64,000 nucleotides of DNA, taken from positions 269,070-333,069 of the forward strand of contig JAALGZ010000040.1 of assembly GCA_015227615.1 (NCBI GenBank), read 5' to 3'. This DNA is from Labyrinthula sp. Ha (lineage: Eukaryota; Sar; Bigyra; Labyrinthulida; Labyrinthulaceae). The position numbers and the translations under genes are program-made. Under the pieces are notes generated by a model that saw nothing but the letters and a program-made list of their open reading frames with translations, was not told the origin of the DNA and did not search any database. This document shows positions 10,813 through 21,109 of the stretch, one piece after another. Position 1 is the first letter of the stretch. Each line of letters starts with the position of its first letter.

Positions 10813-12936
10813 ATGAATTACATAAGTAGAACTCATCAAGGGACAAACGAGCCACAACAGTACAGGGGGAAGACTCTTGCTGATGAATTGCTACCTGAAA
10901 TAGGTCTCACACAAAAACATTCACTGACAATACCACAACAGGTTCAAACTCCAAAGAAACCAAAGAAGAAGAAACTTCCAGGAGAAAAAACGAAATCAAC
11001 AGAGAGAAAAAAAGTGAGTAAAGCGCATAAATACTTTTTGCCTGCACCTGGAAAACCAGATTTTAAAACTTGTAGAGGTTGCGGAAATTTAATAAAGAGT
11101 AAAGATGGTAATACAAGTGGACTCCTAAGACACGCAAGAAGATGTATGAAAGTTGGAGATGATGAACTTGGATCTGTTGGAAGGGAGTCAAAGAAAAAAA
11201 AACCAAGATTAGACTCAAAGCTTAAAACAGATTATTCATCTATGAAAAAACTCTCTTTAAACCTTGTTTCCAAATCATTTGAAGAAAAGTTAGTTGATTA
11301 TTTAATTGAAGATAAGCTTCTTGTGACTGCTTTGAAAAAAACAGGTTTTATGAGATTAATTCAGTCTCAAAGGACACCTATAGAACATGTTTCAGTAAAT
11401 AACTTACATAAGATAGTGAAAGCAAGACATAAAGGAGCACTCTCGAGAGTAAACCAAGTATTACAGAATACTAAAGAAGCTTCTTCAATCTCTGTATATG
11501 TAGATTCTTGGAGTAGTTCTTTAGTTGAAGGATATGTATCTATTGGAGTACAATTTCTTACTACGGATTTCAGTCTTAAAAAACTTATTTTATCATATAC
11601 AAAACTTGATAAAAATTTAGGTGCTGAAGGTTTAGCATCGAAAATATTTTCAACATTAAAAGAATTTAGGTTATTAAAAAGAATAAAAACAATAACCTCA
11701 GCAGGAGTTGGAGATATTTATGAAGCAACTTCTATTCTAAGAAATAAGTTATTACAAGAAGTGGACAATACAATAAACAATAATAATGAACCTTCTGTTC
11801 CTTCTGCAGAAGATTTTCAATTAACTTGTATGGGGAAGATGATAAATACTTTGACTAAAGAATTACTAAATGCTTTTAAACATACTATAGAAAAACTAAA
11901 AGGCTTTGTAGGGTTTTGGAATTCTTCACAATCTCTATTGAATAGTTGGGAAGATGCAGTTGTTTGGAGTTTGCAAGAGAATGGTGATTTATTATCTTCT
12001 CTATCTGGAGTAAAGAAAGAAAAAAATAATAGTGATAGAACAACTTTACCTTTTTTCTTTAATAAAACTGATTGGATATCTACTTTAGAGTTTTTAGATC
12101 GTTTTGGAAAGAAAGGAAGTTTGTTGATGAACTCACAGAATAAAGCTCAACAAAACGTAACTATTCCTGATGATTTTGTACTAGAAGAAGAAGATATTAA
12201 AATATCAGATATCTTGGCTGGTTTACTTTCAGATTTTAGTCTCTTTGTTAGAATCAGCTCCAGTGAAGATAATGTTACTTTATCTTCTAGAAAACTTGGA
12301 TTTGATAGACTTCTTGCGAATTTGGAAAAGTCTAGAAAAGAACTGTCAGAGTTGAATAATTCAGATATATCTCAAAAATATAAAACTTATCTATCCTCAG
12401 TTGACAAATACTTAGATAAGCTGAAAAAAATAGTTCAAGAATATTCAGATTCAAGTTTGTCAAGTTTATTCTGTCAACTTGCTTATCTTTTAGATAAAAG
12501 GTTTCCACAAAATAGATATCATTCTTCTAAGGCATGGGAAAAGAATTATCAAATTTTAGTAACATATCTTCAGCAACTTAAATATACACCATTACCTCCA
12601 CAGTCTATGATCAGATCCTTGGATTTGATAAAGGTAGCTCAGCAAATGCAGGGAACACCACAACAGGAGGCTACAGATATTGCTCAAGAAATAACTGAGT
12701 TCTTGGATTTAAACTCTGTAAGTCCTCAAAGTGATATTCTAGAATGGTGGAAAATTCATTCCAAGAAATTTCCAAGACTAGCTTTGGCAGCTAGACATAT
12801 TCTTGCAAGTCCTTCTTCCTCGTGTTCAGAAGAAGCGATCAAGTCTCATGAGGAACAGAAAAATTTAGATGGAGATATAGCAAGAGACGAGACCTTTATC
12901 CAGCGCATGGAATTACGCAGTTGGGTATATTTATAA
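10813..12936 (+). CDS. hAT-transposase-derived BED zinc-finger protein, probably catalytically dead
   Basis: 707 residues from the first ATG (10813). The frame runs 27 codons further up to a GTG at 10732, so an upstream exon is not excluded. Residues ~10-65 are Lys-rich. A BED finger follows (TCRGCG...LLRHARRC; C87, C90, H107, C111). The hAT core starts with a VYVDSWSS segment matching the first catalytic Asp (D231). The second Asp block, usually T-D-N-A/S, reads ITSAGVGD, so the Asp is missing. The usual Cys-x2-His helix reads TCMGKM, so its His is missing. The C-terminus keeps the hAT dimerisation signature (LEWWKIHSKKFPRLALAARHIL...SSSCSEE). The long open frame with lost catalytic residues suggests a domesticated DNA-binding protein, or a recently dead element. 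It is convergent with the protease gene, 71 bp away. Confidence 0.75.
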   Translation: MNYISRTHQGTNEPQQYRGKTLADELLPEIGLTQKHSLTIPQQVQTPKKPKKKKLPGEKTKSTERKKVSKAHKYFLPAPGKPDFKTCRGCGNLIKSKDGNTSGLLRHARRCMKVGDDELGSVGRESKKKKPRLDSKLKTDYSSMKKLSLNLVSKSFEEKLVDYLIEDKLLVTALKKTGFMRLIQSQRTPIEHVSVNNLHKIVKARHKGALSRVNQVLQNTKEASSISVYVDSWSSSLVEGYVSIGVQFLTTDFSLKKLILSYTKLDKNLGAEGLASKIFSTLKEFRLLKRIKTITSAGVGDIYEATSILRNKLLQEVDNTINNNNEPSVPSAEDFQLTCMGKMINTLTKELLNAFKHTIEKLKGFVGFWNSSQSLLNSWEDAVVWSLQENGDLLSSLSGVKKEKNNSDRTTLPFFFNKTDWISTLEFLDRFGKKGSLLMNSQNKAQQNVTIPDDFVLEEEDIKISDILAGLLSDFSLFVRISSSEDNVTLSSRKLGFDRLLANLEKSRKELSELNNSDISQKYKTYLSSVDKYLDKLKKIVQEYSDSSLSSLFCQLAYLLDKRFPQNRYHSSKAWEKNYQILVTYLQQLKYTPLPPQSMIRSLDLIKVAQQMQGTPQQEATDIAQEITEFLDLNSVSPQSDILEWWKIHSKKFPRLALAARHILASPSSSCSEEAIKSHEEQKNLDGDIARDETFIQRMELRSWVYL

Positions 12937-13007
12937 TCCATAAAACTTTTGAGTATATTTCATTTACCTTATGTAATCCAAAACTTTAACTTTACTTGGT
13001 GTACTAT

Positions 13008-13967
13008 TTAAACCCTGTCTTCCTCCACAGCAGGGGTTTCAACAACTTTCTTACTCTTCTTATATACCATAGCAGCAACAAAAGCAGCAAGTGCAGCTAA
13101 AGCAACTCCAATAACTGCAAACTCAACAGTACTTTTACTTACTCTAGTATGTACAGTTACAGAGTCTCCATTTTCCAACCAATCACTTGTCTCTCTATAT
13201 CCTAAGTCAATCATATCAGCACCAAGTTGAATTTTTTCTCCAGTAAAAGCTTGCTTAGGTAAAGTATAACTTTCAGCAACACTCAAATCAACCTCATATC
13301 CCATATCAATAAAACTCTTGATTGTCATAATAGAAGCTGGGTTAAATACTCCAGAATTTAAGTATCCAGTCATCAACTCCTGTTCATAAGTAGTTTCATC
13401 CCAGTGTGCTCCAGCTGTTCCTGCACCTCCATCCAACTCTACTTGAATAGATCCACTTCCACCTAAATCTGCTAGACCTTCATTTCCATTTGCTCCAAGA
13501 TAATCACTTCCTCCAAAACAGATTCCAAAGAAACAGGAAGTTGATACTAATCCAAAGTTAGTCCAAGCTGATCCAAGACCAAAGGAATGTGCCATTTCGT
13601 GACGAATAACTTCTCCAAAGTTACCTCCATCCAATAAACTTTGAGAATCTGCTGTGTCAAACTGCATAACTCCCAATCTTGGAAGGTTATTGTCAAAGGT
13701 ACAAACTCCTGCTTGTGCTAGAATTGAACCAGAACCATCAATAGAGGCAAACTCTGCTAAAAGTACAGCTCCATTTACCACAAATGGACTTGGAAACGTG
13801 TAGGTGATTAGACACCCACTAGGTACTGAGGATCCACCAAGATCTACGGAACCAATTCCAGAACTTAGTAAACCTGCGTTCCAGTAATCCTGAGCGTCTT
13901 CAAAAAGAGAAAGGAAAGGTTCATCCATTCCACTAGGAAAAACTAGAGTCATATAACCGTCCGACAT
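13008..13967 (-). CDS. leishmanolysin-like (M8) zinc metallopeptidase with C-terminal membrane anchor
   Basis: 319 residues. The zinc site is H-E-M-A-H at 123-127 with the catalytic Glu, the third ligand is His188 in AGTAGAHWDE, and the Met-turn is ELMTG around Met199: the spacing of gametolysin/leishmanolysin-type M8 enzymes. One hydrophobic segment (282-302) is followed by a short basic then acidic tail. Such proteases act at cell surfaces or in the secretory path, but no signal peptide or pro-region is visible: the protein opens directly in the catalytic fold (MTLVFPSGMDEPFLSLFEDA). Either the first exon is missed, or the protein is tail-anchored. A 35-nt GT-AG candidate just upstream was tried and gives a stop. 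Spacing of Cys is sparse (C52, C89, C145, C150). Confidence 0.85.
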   Translation of the reverse strand: MSDGYMTLVFPSGMDEPFLSLFEDAQDYWNAGLLSSGIGSVDLGGSSVPSGCLITYTFPSPFVVNGAVLLAEFASIDGSGSILAQAGVCTFDNNLPRLGVMQFDTADSQSLLDGGNFGEVIRHEMAHSFGLGSAWTNFGLVSTSCFFGICFGGSDYLGANGNEGLADLGGSGSIQVELDGGAGTAGAHWDETTYEQELMTGYLNSGVFNPASIMTIKSFIDMGYEVDLSVAESYTLPKQAFTGEKIQLGADMIDLGYRETSDWLENGDSVTVHTRVSKSTVEFAVIGVALAALAAFVAAMVYKKSKKVVETPAVEEDRV

Positions 13968-16900
13968 ATTTTATATATTTCTTTTTCTTTTATTCTTTAG
14001 AGTTAGAGTTTGTTTTGAAAAAGAGTAACGCGTCGCATATTCAACGCTGCACCCTGAAAGGAAGACAATACAACCTTGAAAAGTGGTGCTATCTCCTTGC
14101 TGGTTACTACACATGTTATGTCAACAGTTTATATTTTGTATACCAGTGTCAAAATACTATCACTTACACGTATTTAGCACGTCCACAGTCCTCGAGAGGA
14201 AGATATGTTTGTTTTGAATCTTAAAACTCTCGATTCTTTTTAACATTTTACTGGCGTTTTTGTAATATGTATATCTCATATTGTCTCGAGAAATATCTCG
14301 CTAGACTAATTTTCTTATTCCTAGCTTTATATCCGAATGACGAACATTTCCAAAATAGCAGCTGGGTAAATCAAGAAGAAAATTGGATCAATAGAACAGG
14401 GTGTTGAAATAATACAATAAACCATGGGACATTACTATGAAAAAGATCGATGAAGGTTGTAACTTCAAACCCCAAAAATACAAGTCCTACTTTTGGTTTA
14501 AAACATGTAAAATAATTTAGTTTTTTTTGAGTTTTGCTAATACAAAAGGGATTTTATTTCTATTCAATCAAATTTAAATTTTATTGGCTGCTCGTATTCA
14601 ATGGATATGTTATATAATTAGAAGAAAACACTCTACTGAGTTTTAAAATCGGAGACACAGTGGGTAATTTATTCTTGCAGGTGAAACATTGATAGAAGTG
14701 AATAATGAAAGCTAGAGTTGAGATCCTTGGAAGGGCACAGATAAAATATCAGCAAATATATTAATAAGAATTAGAATTGCTTCTCTACAATTATAAGACT
14801 CTATTAGGAAAGCAAGCGTTAAGGTTCTTTTTTCGCTGCTTCCCTGAAATGTACTAAGAACGTTTTATTCATTTTTTTGACTTCAATTCTTGAACTAACC
14901 TCTACATGTTGGTACGGGATAAGAGAAGCCTCCGGTCAAGTAAACTTTCTTCAACTTCCTAGGTTCTGATTCCAAGAAAAATAAATAATCTGAGGGTTTT
15001 AGTCTACCATATATACTAAAATTCTGAGAAATCTTTTTGGAACTGCGCAAACATAAACGATTGTTGTGACACTTACAATACCTAAACGTTTCACTGAAAC
15101 TCTTCACTGGCACGTGCAATTAGAGCAATAGTAAAACACATCTACGCAGTTAGCAGTGGTGATAAAGTCCATCATAACTCTATGAGACATACTGTCATAT
15201 AATTAGGTCGATCCAAACCAGATGAGTTTCTCAATGAGGAAACTTGAAACTGTAACACCAAATGCAGCAGGTAAGTACATGGGGCCAAGTGGGTTAATAG
15301 TGGAACACTGGCTTCACAACGAAACTGTTTCCGAAAAGTACTCTTTGATACTTCTGTCAACTACTCTACCCAAAGTTTTCTTGGCATGGCTATAGAGATA
15401 AACGTTTAGTTTCTGGTATAACGAGTTCAAAAGCAGCTTTGGGCACCTTGTCGCGGCTAAGAGGTAGATAGGTGTTTTTATAAAAGGTCTCGGATTTATG
15501 GGGCAGATTCTTAGCTAAAGATCTATAATGATTAATTAAAAAATCGTTAAAACATTGCTGTCCATGTTTATAGGAAGTTTTTGTTTTAATTTTTAAATAT
15601 AGCACGAGTATTTTTTTTGCTTCCATTTTTTTTAAATGTTTAAGAAATTTAATTGTTGTTGTAGACAGTTTAGACCATTTATTGCACTGCCGTGTGGTAG
15701 TGATCGTGAGTCACTTTCTTGTAAAAGTAGAATAAAATCAATTTTATTTTGTAACCAGCACCATTCAAAATTGTTCATTGATGATTTAAGTCAAAATAAC
15801 AATATAATAATGATAGATATTAAACACCAATATGTGTATATATTAATTGGAACGCCTAATCAAAGAACAAGGTAAACATATTGACTAGCAATAACCTTGT
15901 CGCTCTCCATTTGGAGTAGTTGCTTTGCTGCCTCTGTTTTTTTCTTTCATTCTAAGAGCTATTAGAGGTAATAACATGGAACATAAACTGCAATAATAGA
16001 CACCCGGTTAGAGTGAGTCAATTTACCAGAAATATCAGTATAACAGAAATAAAATCTGTTCTTTATTTTTTAAATAGGTATAAAGCCCCAAAATTCAAAC
16101 TATATTCTAACTGTATTCAGCTAGAATTCAAGGCCTTAAAATATATTACATCACTTAGTTTTTCTGCAGTGTGCGATTCGATTTTCGAAAGGTATCTGGA
16201 AACAAATTAGGCTGAAGACAAGTACTACTAGGGTAGATTGTTTTGTTGCATTTTTTTAACATACTTTATTTAGATAGTGAGTAAGGCTAAACTTTAGGTA
16301 ATGACTCAACATGATAAAAAAAACCTCATCGCAATATGGTCCAAGGATATATAAATTAAGCTGAACCAGTGTTATGATCTTCTGTGCTGCTGAATATCGA
16401 TGCGGGAGAATACTTTTTTTCGCTACATTGCCTCTCTAAATTTAATTTTCTGATTTATGTACAGCCCTTACTTTTTCACTGAGATCTGATGGTGAGTTAC
16501 ATGGAAATTGAGGAATGAAATTACTTGGTTCTGGGCGATGGCAACAGCTGACAGAAACTAATTGGGTTTCTTCTATACAAGTTAGTAATACTTAAGATTA
16601 AGCAAGATAAATTCATGGTTCACCAGTGGATATTAGGCTTGTTTGTAACAATTTGTATATTTTCTCAAGAATTTGATATATCTAAAACTTGATTGAAATA
16701 ATTAAAGATTTCAATAACCCTGGTTAGAAGAAAAGGTGTATTTCAAAGAGCTAAGTGGTTCAAGAACTATTACTTGATATTGGTAGAACGGGAATCATTC
16801 AATAGGTATGGTACTTGACCCTTTAACTATGTGATGGTACAGTACAGCTTGGTCATCAAGCTAATTTCATTAGAATTCTAATTTACTTCAACGCCAATTA

Positions 16901-18521
16901 GTTTCAAAATACACTTCAAGTACATAAAATAAAACTGTGACTACTTGCAATATCGTGAAACCTTGTTGGTTATTTTTCAATTAAAATCTATACTTGTTTC
17001 AATCAAATAGTTGAAGCTAATGGGTTTTATTGAATTTTGATTTCTTGAACCTATACTATGGTTGTCAACACTTCCTACTAGATAGAGCAATTTTCTTTTC
17101 GTTAACTGTCACAATTCTTAGAAGACTGACTAATGACCAAGATTATATGTTGCACCAAATGATTACTGGTTTCATACCATTTTTTTATTTATGCTACTAC
17201 CGTTTTCCTACACGATGTGGATTATCAAAATTCTAGTACTTACACATTGTGTTGGTCTTTCCTTTCTTATTAGAATTATAGAGGGAAGTTTAAGGACTAG
17301 TAAGATTCTATATCTAAAGAATTTTAAATCAAAAGCTTGCTAACAATTAAATAGTAGTTATTGCATCGTTCTTGTTACGGTACGTCCTACCTCTCTCTGT
17401 CATTTTTAAGTATTTGATACTAGCTGAGGTAAGATCTCAAAATGGATAGTTTAAAGTATTTGGAAATAGTACCGGGTCAAAAGAAAAAACCCATGTATAT
17501 ATGCTGCTTCTCTCATCCAGGAACTAGAAAGTTATTTACTTTTTAGGGTGGAGAGTTTCCTTATTTTTAGAAAATTGGTAGGCCCAGTATGATATTTATA
17601 CTTATGGTTGATGCGCCATTAGACCAAGTAGTTGTAGAAAATAAAAATTGAGATCTTATTCCTTGATATTGATCAGATAGGTCAATAAATAAATAAAGAC
17701 ATTCTAAAGGTAACTAAAATGTTTAGCTCCTCAAAGAATGAAACCGCCCGTGCTAGAATGACCCATATGCACAAACTGTTAGATTAATATATATTGTAGT
17801 GAAACATTCTTAGGGACTGAGGGAAATTTTTAACCTATTGAATACATAGACCTAAGATATATGCTTTCCAATTCAACCATCAATTTATGTTACTTCTGAC
17901 GTTGATGCAATATTTGTAAGGGGGACTATTACTCTGTCTCAATAGGCAAGAAAAATGTACCATATTTGGAAACAAGGACTCTCTCCGTTCGTATCAGTAT
18001 TCTCACCAAAGTTTGCAAATGAAGCCTATTACAAGGTAGGGCCACTAAGCAAACTTTGTTTCAACAATTAAAGAACAGCGTGTCTGAAGGCACACTTGAG
18101 CCAATATTCAAGGTGACTCAAGGGCATCTTAAGTTTTTCATTTAGAAAAGACAGTTCCTCATATAGCATGAGCCTTTAAAAGAAACAACCTCTATATTCT
18201 GTGTACCAGAGTCTAGCCCCACCTATGCTAGTTAATATCTTAGATAGATACGTATTATAGTAACGGTTAGGTATTCTACCTTTATTTTAATATTTATTTC
18301 TAAATCAAACGCAGTCAATAACACCATAGAACTCAAGAGTCTAAATCTATAGCAGATTGTTCTCTTGCAGTTGGCTAAAGGCAGAAAAAATACCACTTGT
18401 GACTTAAGATTAGTAAAAAATCTGACAAATTGCTTAAATAAATTTTTCGTAAGCGAAGTAAAATCTTACGCAGTACCAAGTAAATGTAAAACTATAAACC
18501 AAACCAGTATTTACCTTACTT
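13968..18521. other. long gene-poor region
   Basis: About 4.5 kb. Several 60-80 codon frames (14015-14224, 14895-15119, 15172-15360, 15390-15875, 16013-16210, 17030-17236, 18365-18565) show no family pattern and no consistent codon bias. No RNA gene or clear repeat seen. Confidence 0.5.
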
Positions 18522-18716
18522 CTAGACATAATCAATTAAATCTACACTATCAAATAGAAACCTAGAGTATCCTGCATCAAGCAAGGAATACTGTAGTTCT
18601 TTACTTGAGCATTCTAGAGTTAAAGTAAATCTATTGTCTTTATCAGCTGTAAAGCAGCTGACAAACATAGTAGCCTTCTTGTTATATTTATACTTAAAAG
18701 GATATAAATAACCCAT
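18522..18716 (-). CDS. possible small protein, 64 aa, divergent from the glutamine-synthetase-like gene
   Basis: A 64-residue frame with coding-like composition (TADKDNRFTLTLECSSKELQ, then LLDAGYSRFLFDS), ATG at 18716 and TAG stop. It is head-to-head with the gene at 18802, separated by 85 bp that contain the TATA-like inverted repeat. Its DNA also holds a 7-bp inverted repeat (TCAGCTG/CAGCTGA, 18643-18661). Not recognised; it may be an exon of a longer gene, since frames stay open beyond the stop if a short GT-AG segment is removed, but that is speculation. Confidence 0.3.
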   Translation of the reverse strand: MGYLYPFKYKYNKKATMFVSCFTADKDNRFTLTLECSSKELQYSLLDAGYSRFLFDSVDLIDYV

Positions 18717-18752
18717 TACTACTTAAAGTACACACAATGTGATACCGTTACA

Positions 18753-18771
18753 GGTGGATATAAAATCCACC
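18753..18771. promoter_or_regulatory. TATA-like core inside a perfect inverted repeat
   Basis: GGTGGAT (18753-18759) and ATCCACC (18765-18771) are exact inverted copies around ATAAA, giving a GATATAAAATC centre. It lies 31 bp before the ATG at 18802 and 37 bp from the start of the opposite small frame at 18716. Position suits a core promoter; the symmetry could serve both directions or form a cruciform. Confidence 0.4.
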
Positions 18772-18801
18772 TTGCGTCGCCACAAAAAAATTTAAATAAA
18801 A

Positions 18802-20289
18802 ATGATCTCCAGATTAAGCAAACTCACTAAAGCAAAGAATCAATCACTCAAGGCGTTATTTTCAACTTCTGCTAAACCCACTTTACTTGGTGAATCCCTT
18901 CTATCTGAACTACAGTCTTCAAACACAGTTAGAGAAGAGTATGATACTGTCATAGTTGGTTTTTCTGATATTTATGGACGTCTTCTTGGAAAGAGGTATG
19001 ATGTTGATTACTTCCTGTCTTCTGGATACACTGGAAGTAAGGCATGTGACTACACAATGGCTGTAGATATGCCTATGAACCCACTTGAAGGTTTTAAGTT
19101 CGCTTCTTGGTCTCAAGGTTTTGGTGACCTTCATTTGAAACCTGATGTACACAGTTTACGTCCTGCTGCTTGGTTAGATAAAACTTTACTTATTTTATGT
19201 GATGTATGCAACTCAAATGGTGATTTAGTGCCTATTGCACCAAGAAGTATTTTAAAGAACTCTTTAGAGAAATTAGATTCTCTTGGATCTCCTGTAACAG
19301 TAAATGCAGCAACTGAACTAGAATACTATTTATATGAAACAAGTTATGAAGAAGCCAATGAACTTGGTTATGAATACTCAAAACTAAAACCAGCAGGATA
19401 TTATTCAGAAGATTATCATATTCTTCAAGGAACAAGAAATGAAAGTTATACACAGGCTGCAAGAAGAGCATTAACTGCTTCAGGATTAACTGTAGAAACT
19501 TCAAAAGGAGAAACAGGTATTGGACAGCATGAACTCAACTTGAAATATAATAACGCTTTATCTATGGCTGATGAACATATTTTTTTTAAGCAGTGTTTGA
19601 AAGAAGTTGCTATGGGGCAAAACAGATCTATCACTTTTATGGCTAAACCAACTCATGAAGATGCTGGAAATTCTTGTCATATTCATCTTTCTTTATTCAA
19701 CCAAGAAGGAAAAAATATGTTTTTAAAAGAAAACTCACAATCAGAACCTCCTCTAAATATCGATAATTTAGCTGCTAGTGAAACTTTCTATTATTTTCTA
19801 GGAGGCTGGATGAAGTCTGTTTTACCACTTTCTCCTTTTTTTCTTCCAACTATTAACTCTTATAAACGTCTTCAAGCTGGATCTTGGGCACCTACTGCAA
19901 CTGCTTGGGCTATGGATAATAGAACTGTTCCTTTTAGAGTTGTAGATCCTTCCTCTAAAGGTTTGAGAATTGAGTTCAGACTTCCAGGGGCTGATGTAAA
20001 TCCATATTTAGCACTAGCAGCTTCTATTGCAGCAGGAACAAGAGGCTTAAAAGATAAAATACTACCACCTGAAATCTTGGATGGAGATGGATACACAGAA
20101 TCAACAGGACAAGGATTTCCGAGTTCGTTGAGAGAGTCAGTATCACTATTTGAAAACAACCCGTGGATAAAAGAAATGTTTGGTGAGGATGTTCAAGAAC
20201 ATTATTCTAGATTCTATAAACTTGAGCAAGAAGCTTATGATTCAGTTGTAACTGACTTTGAAAGAAAAAGATATTTTGAACAAATTTAA
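18802..20289 (+). CDS. glutamine-synthetase-family ligase (GlnA/PuuA-like), probably mitochondrial
   Basis: 495 residues, single exon. Residues 1-26 are basic and hydroxylated with no acidic residue (MISRLSKLTKAKNQSLKALF), a likely mitochondrial presequence. The beta-grasp domain carries SQGFGDLHLKPD (104-115). The catalytic domain shows the metal-binding ELEYYL (172-177), GETGIGQHELNL (236-247), GNSCHIHLSL (289-298), the NSYKRLQAGSWAPTATAW loop (352-369) and RIEFRLPGADVNPYLALAAS (389-408). The loop and GQHE pattern resemble gamma-glutamyl-polyamine/amide synthetases and short glutamine synthetases more than plant-type GSII. It joins an amine to the gamma-carboxyl of glutamate using ATP; whether the amine is ammonia or a polyamine cannot be decided here. 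It converges on the exosome gene, 18 bp apart. Confidence 0.9.
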   Translation: MISRLSKLTKAKNQSLKALFSTSAKPTLLGESLLSELQSSNTVREEYDTVIVGFSDIYGRLLGKRYDVDYFLSSGYTGSKACDYTMAVDMPMNPLEGFKFASWSQGFGDLHLKPDVHSLRPAAWLDKTLLILCDVCNSNGDLVPIAPRSILKNSLEKLDSLGSPVTVNAATELEYYLYETSYEEANELGYEYSKLKPAGYYSEDYHILQGTRNESYTQAARRALTASGLTVETSKGETGIGQHELNLKYNNALSMADEHIFFKQCLKEVAMGQNRSITFMAKPTHEDAGNSCHIHLSLFNQEGKNMFLKENSQSEPPLNIDNLAASETFYYFLGGWMKSVLPLSPFFLPTINSYKRLQAGSWAPTATAWAMDNRTVPFRVVDPSSKGLRIEFRLPGADVNPYLALAASIAAGTRGLKDKILPPEILDGDGYTESTGQGFPSSLRESVSLFENNPWIKEMFGEDVQEHYSRFYKLEQEAYDSVVTDFERKRYFEQI

Positions 20290-20307
20290 GTCTGTCAAGT
20301 TGAATGT

Positions 20308-21012
20308 TTACTTCAAGTTTTCTTGTTCTTGTAAATACTCTAATAGATAGCCGTTTAGAATATGTCCATTTTTGTCACAGATATTTTTTCCAACTTTTAA
20401 GAGAGAAGAAAGATCTTGTTTTGATGTTCTAGTTCCATATCTATTAGGTTCTGTTCTTACTAGAAGAATTTTATCACTATGTAGAAGTTTGACCACTGTA
20501 ATAACACAATGAAGAATTTTTGTTTCTTCTTCTGTAACGTCAACAAAAATTCCATCTGAACCAAACCCAACAGTTGTTGCACAAACAATATCTCTCAAAG
20601 AAATTCCAGAACGAACTAAACATAGACCTAAGAGGTTAACGCAATCAGAGAAAATATTGTCTGTTACACTTAGAAGAAAGAGATGAACTTTTATTGTTCC
20701 AATAGAATCTTTTTCGAGTAATAAGTTCAAGAATAGTTCTTGTAAATTATGTGATAAAATTGTTGCTCTTCTGTCTAAGGATTTACTTGCTTGGGAAAAT
20801 ATAGATATTGTTAAAGGGTCTTGTGATCTCTGAGGAGATATAGATATACTGCATGAAAGAGACATTATGCCATGAATGTACGTAACAGGTGTTTCGCCTA
20901 GTTGAGTTTTTATTGGCAGACTATGTTCTAAGCCTCTACCATCTGCTCTTAAGTTTGCTATGGATAACACCATTTGTTGAATTTTACTTTGAATAGATTC
21001 ACCTAAGTACAT
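20308..21012 (-). CDS. exosome core subunit, RNase PH fold (Rrp41/Rrp46/Mtr3 class)
   Basis: 234 residues from the ATG at 21012. A longer frame starts at 21081, but its extra 23 codons lie largely antisense to the tRNA gene, so I prefer the inner ATG. The protein has the RNase PH N-terminal signature NLRADGRGL (20-28), a central run of alternating strands and helices, and the C-terminal strand pair ATTVGFGSDGIFVDVTEEE (145-163) followed by KILLVRTEPN. The family forms the six-subunit ring of the RNA exosome, which threads RNA to Rrp44/Rrp6 for 3'-5' processing and decay in nucleus and cytosol. The phosphorolytic residues are not all evident, as in most eukaryotic ring subunits. The exact paralogue is uncertain. 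The start codon is 25 bp from a divergent tRNA gene. Confidence 0.65.
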   Translation of the reverse strand: MYLGESIQSKIQQMVLSIANLRADGRGLEHSLPIKTQLGETPVTYIHGIMSLSCSISISPQRSQDPLTISIFSQASKSLDRRATILSHNLQELFLNLLLEKDSIGTIKVHLFLLSVTDNIFSDCVNLLGLCLVRSGISLRDIVCATTVGFGSDGIFVDVTEEETKILHCVITVVKLLHSDKILLVRTEPNRYGTRTSKQDLSSLLKVGKNICDKNGHILNGYLLEYLQEQENLK

Positions 21013-21037
21013 AGCCAATCCAAGACTTAGGTGGTAA

Positions 21038-21109
21038 TCCCTCGTAGTCCAATGGTTAGGATATGACGCTCTCACCGTCAAGATCCGGGTTCAATTCCCG
21101 GCGGGGGAA
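21038..21109 (+). tRNA. tRNA-Glu (CTC)
   Basis: A 72-nt cloverleaf without intron. Acceptor TCCCTCG (21038-21044) pairs with CGGGGGA (21102-21108) with one G-U; discriminator is A21109. The D arm includes AATGGTTAGGA. The anticodon stem TGACG/CGTCA (21064-21068/21076-21080) closes the loop CTCTCAC with anticodon CTC at 21071-21073. The T arm CCGGG/CCCGG (21085-21089/21097-21101) holds the TTCAATT loop. It closely matches eukaryotic tRNA-Glu. No T4 terminator occurs directly downstream; the first TTTT is about 200 bp away, near 21307. CCA is not encoded, as expected. Confidence 0.96.
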
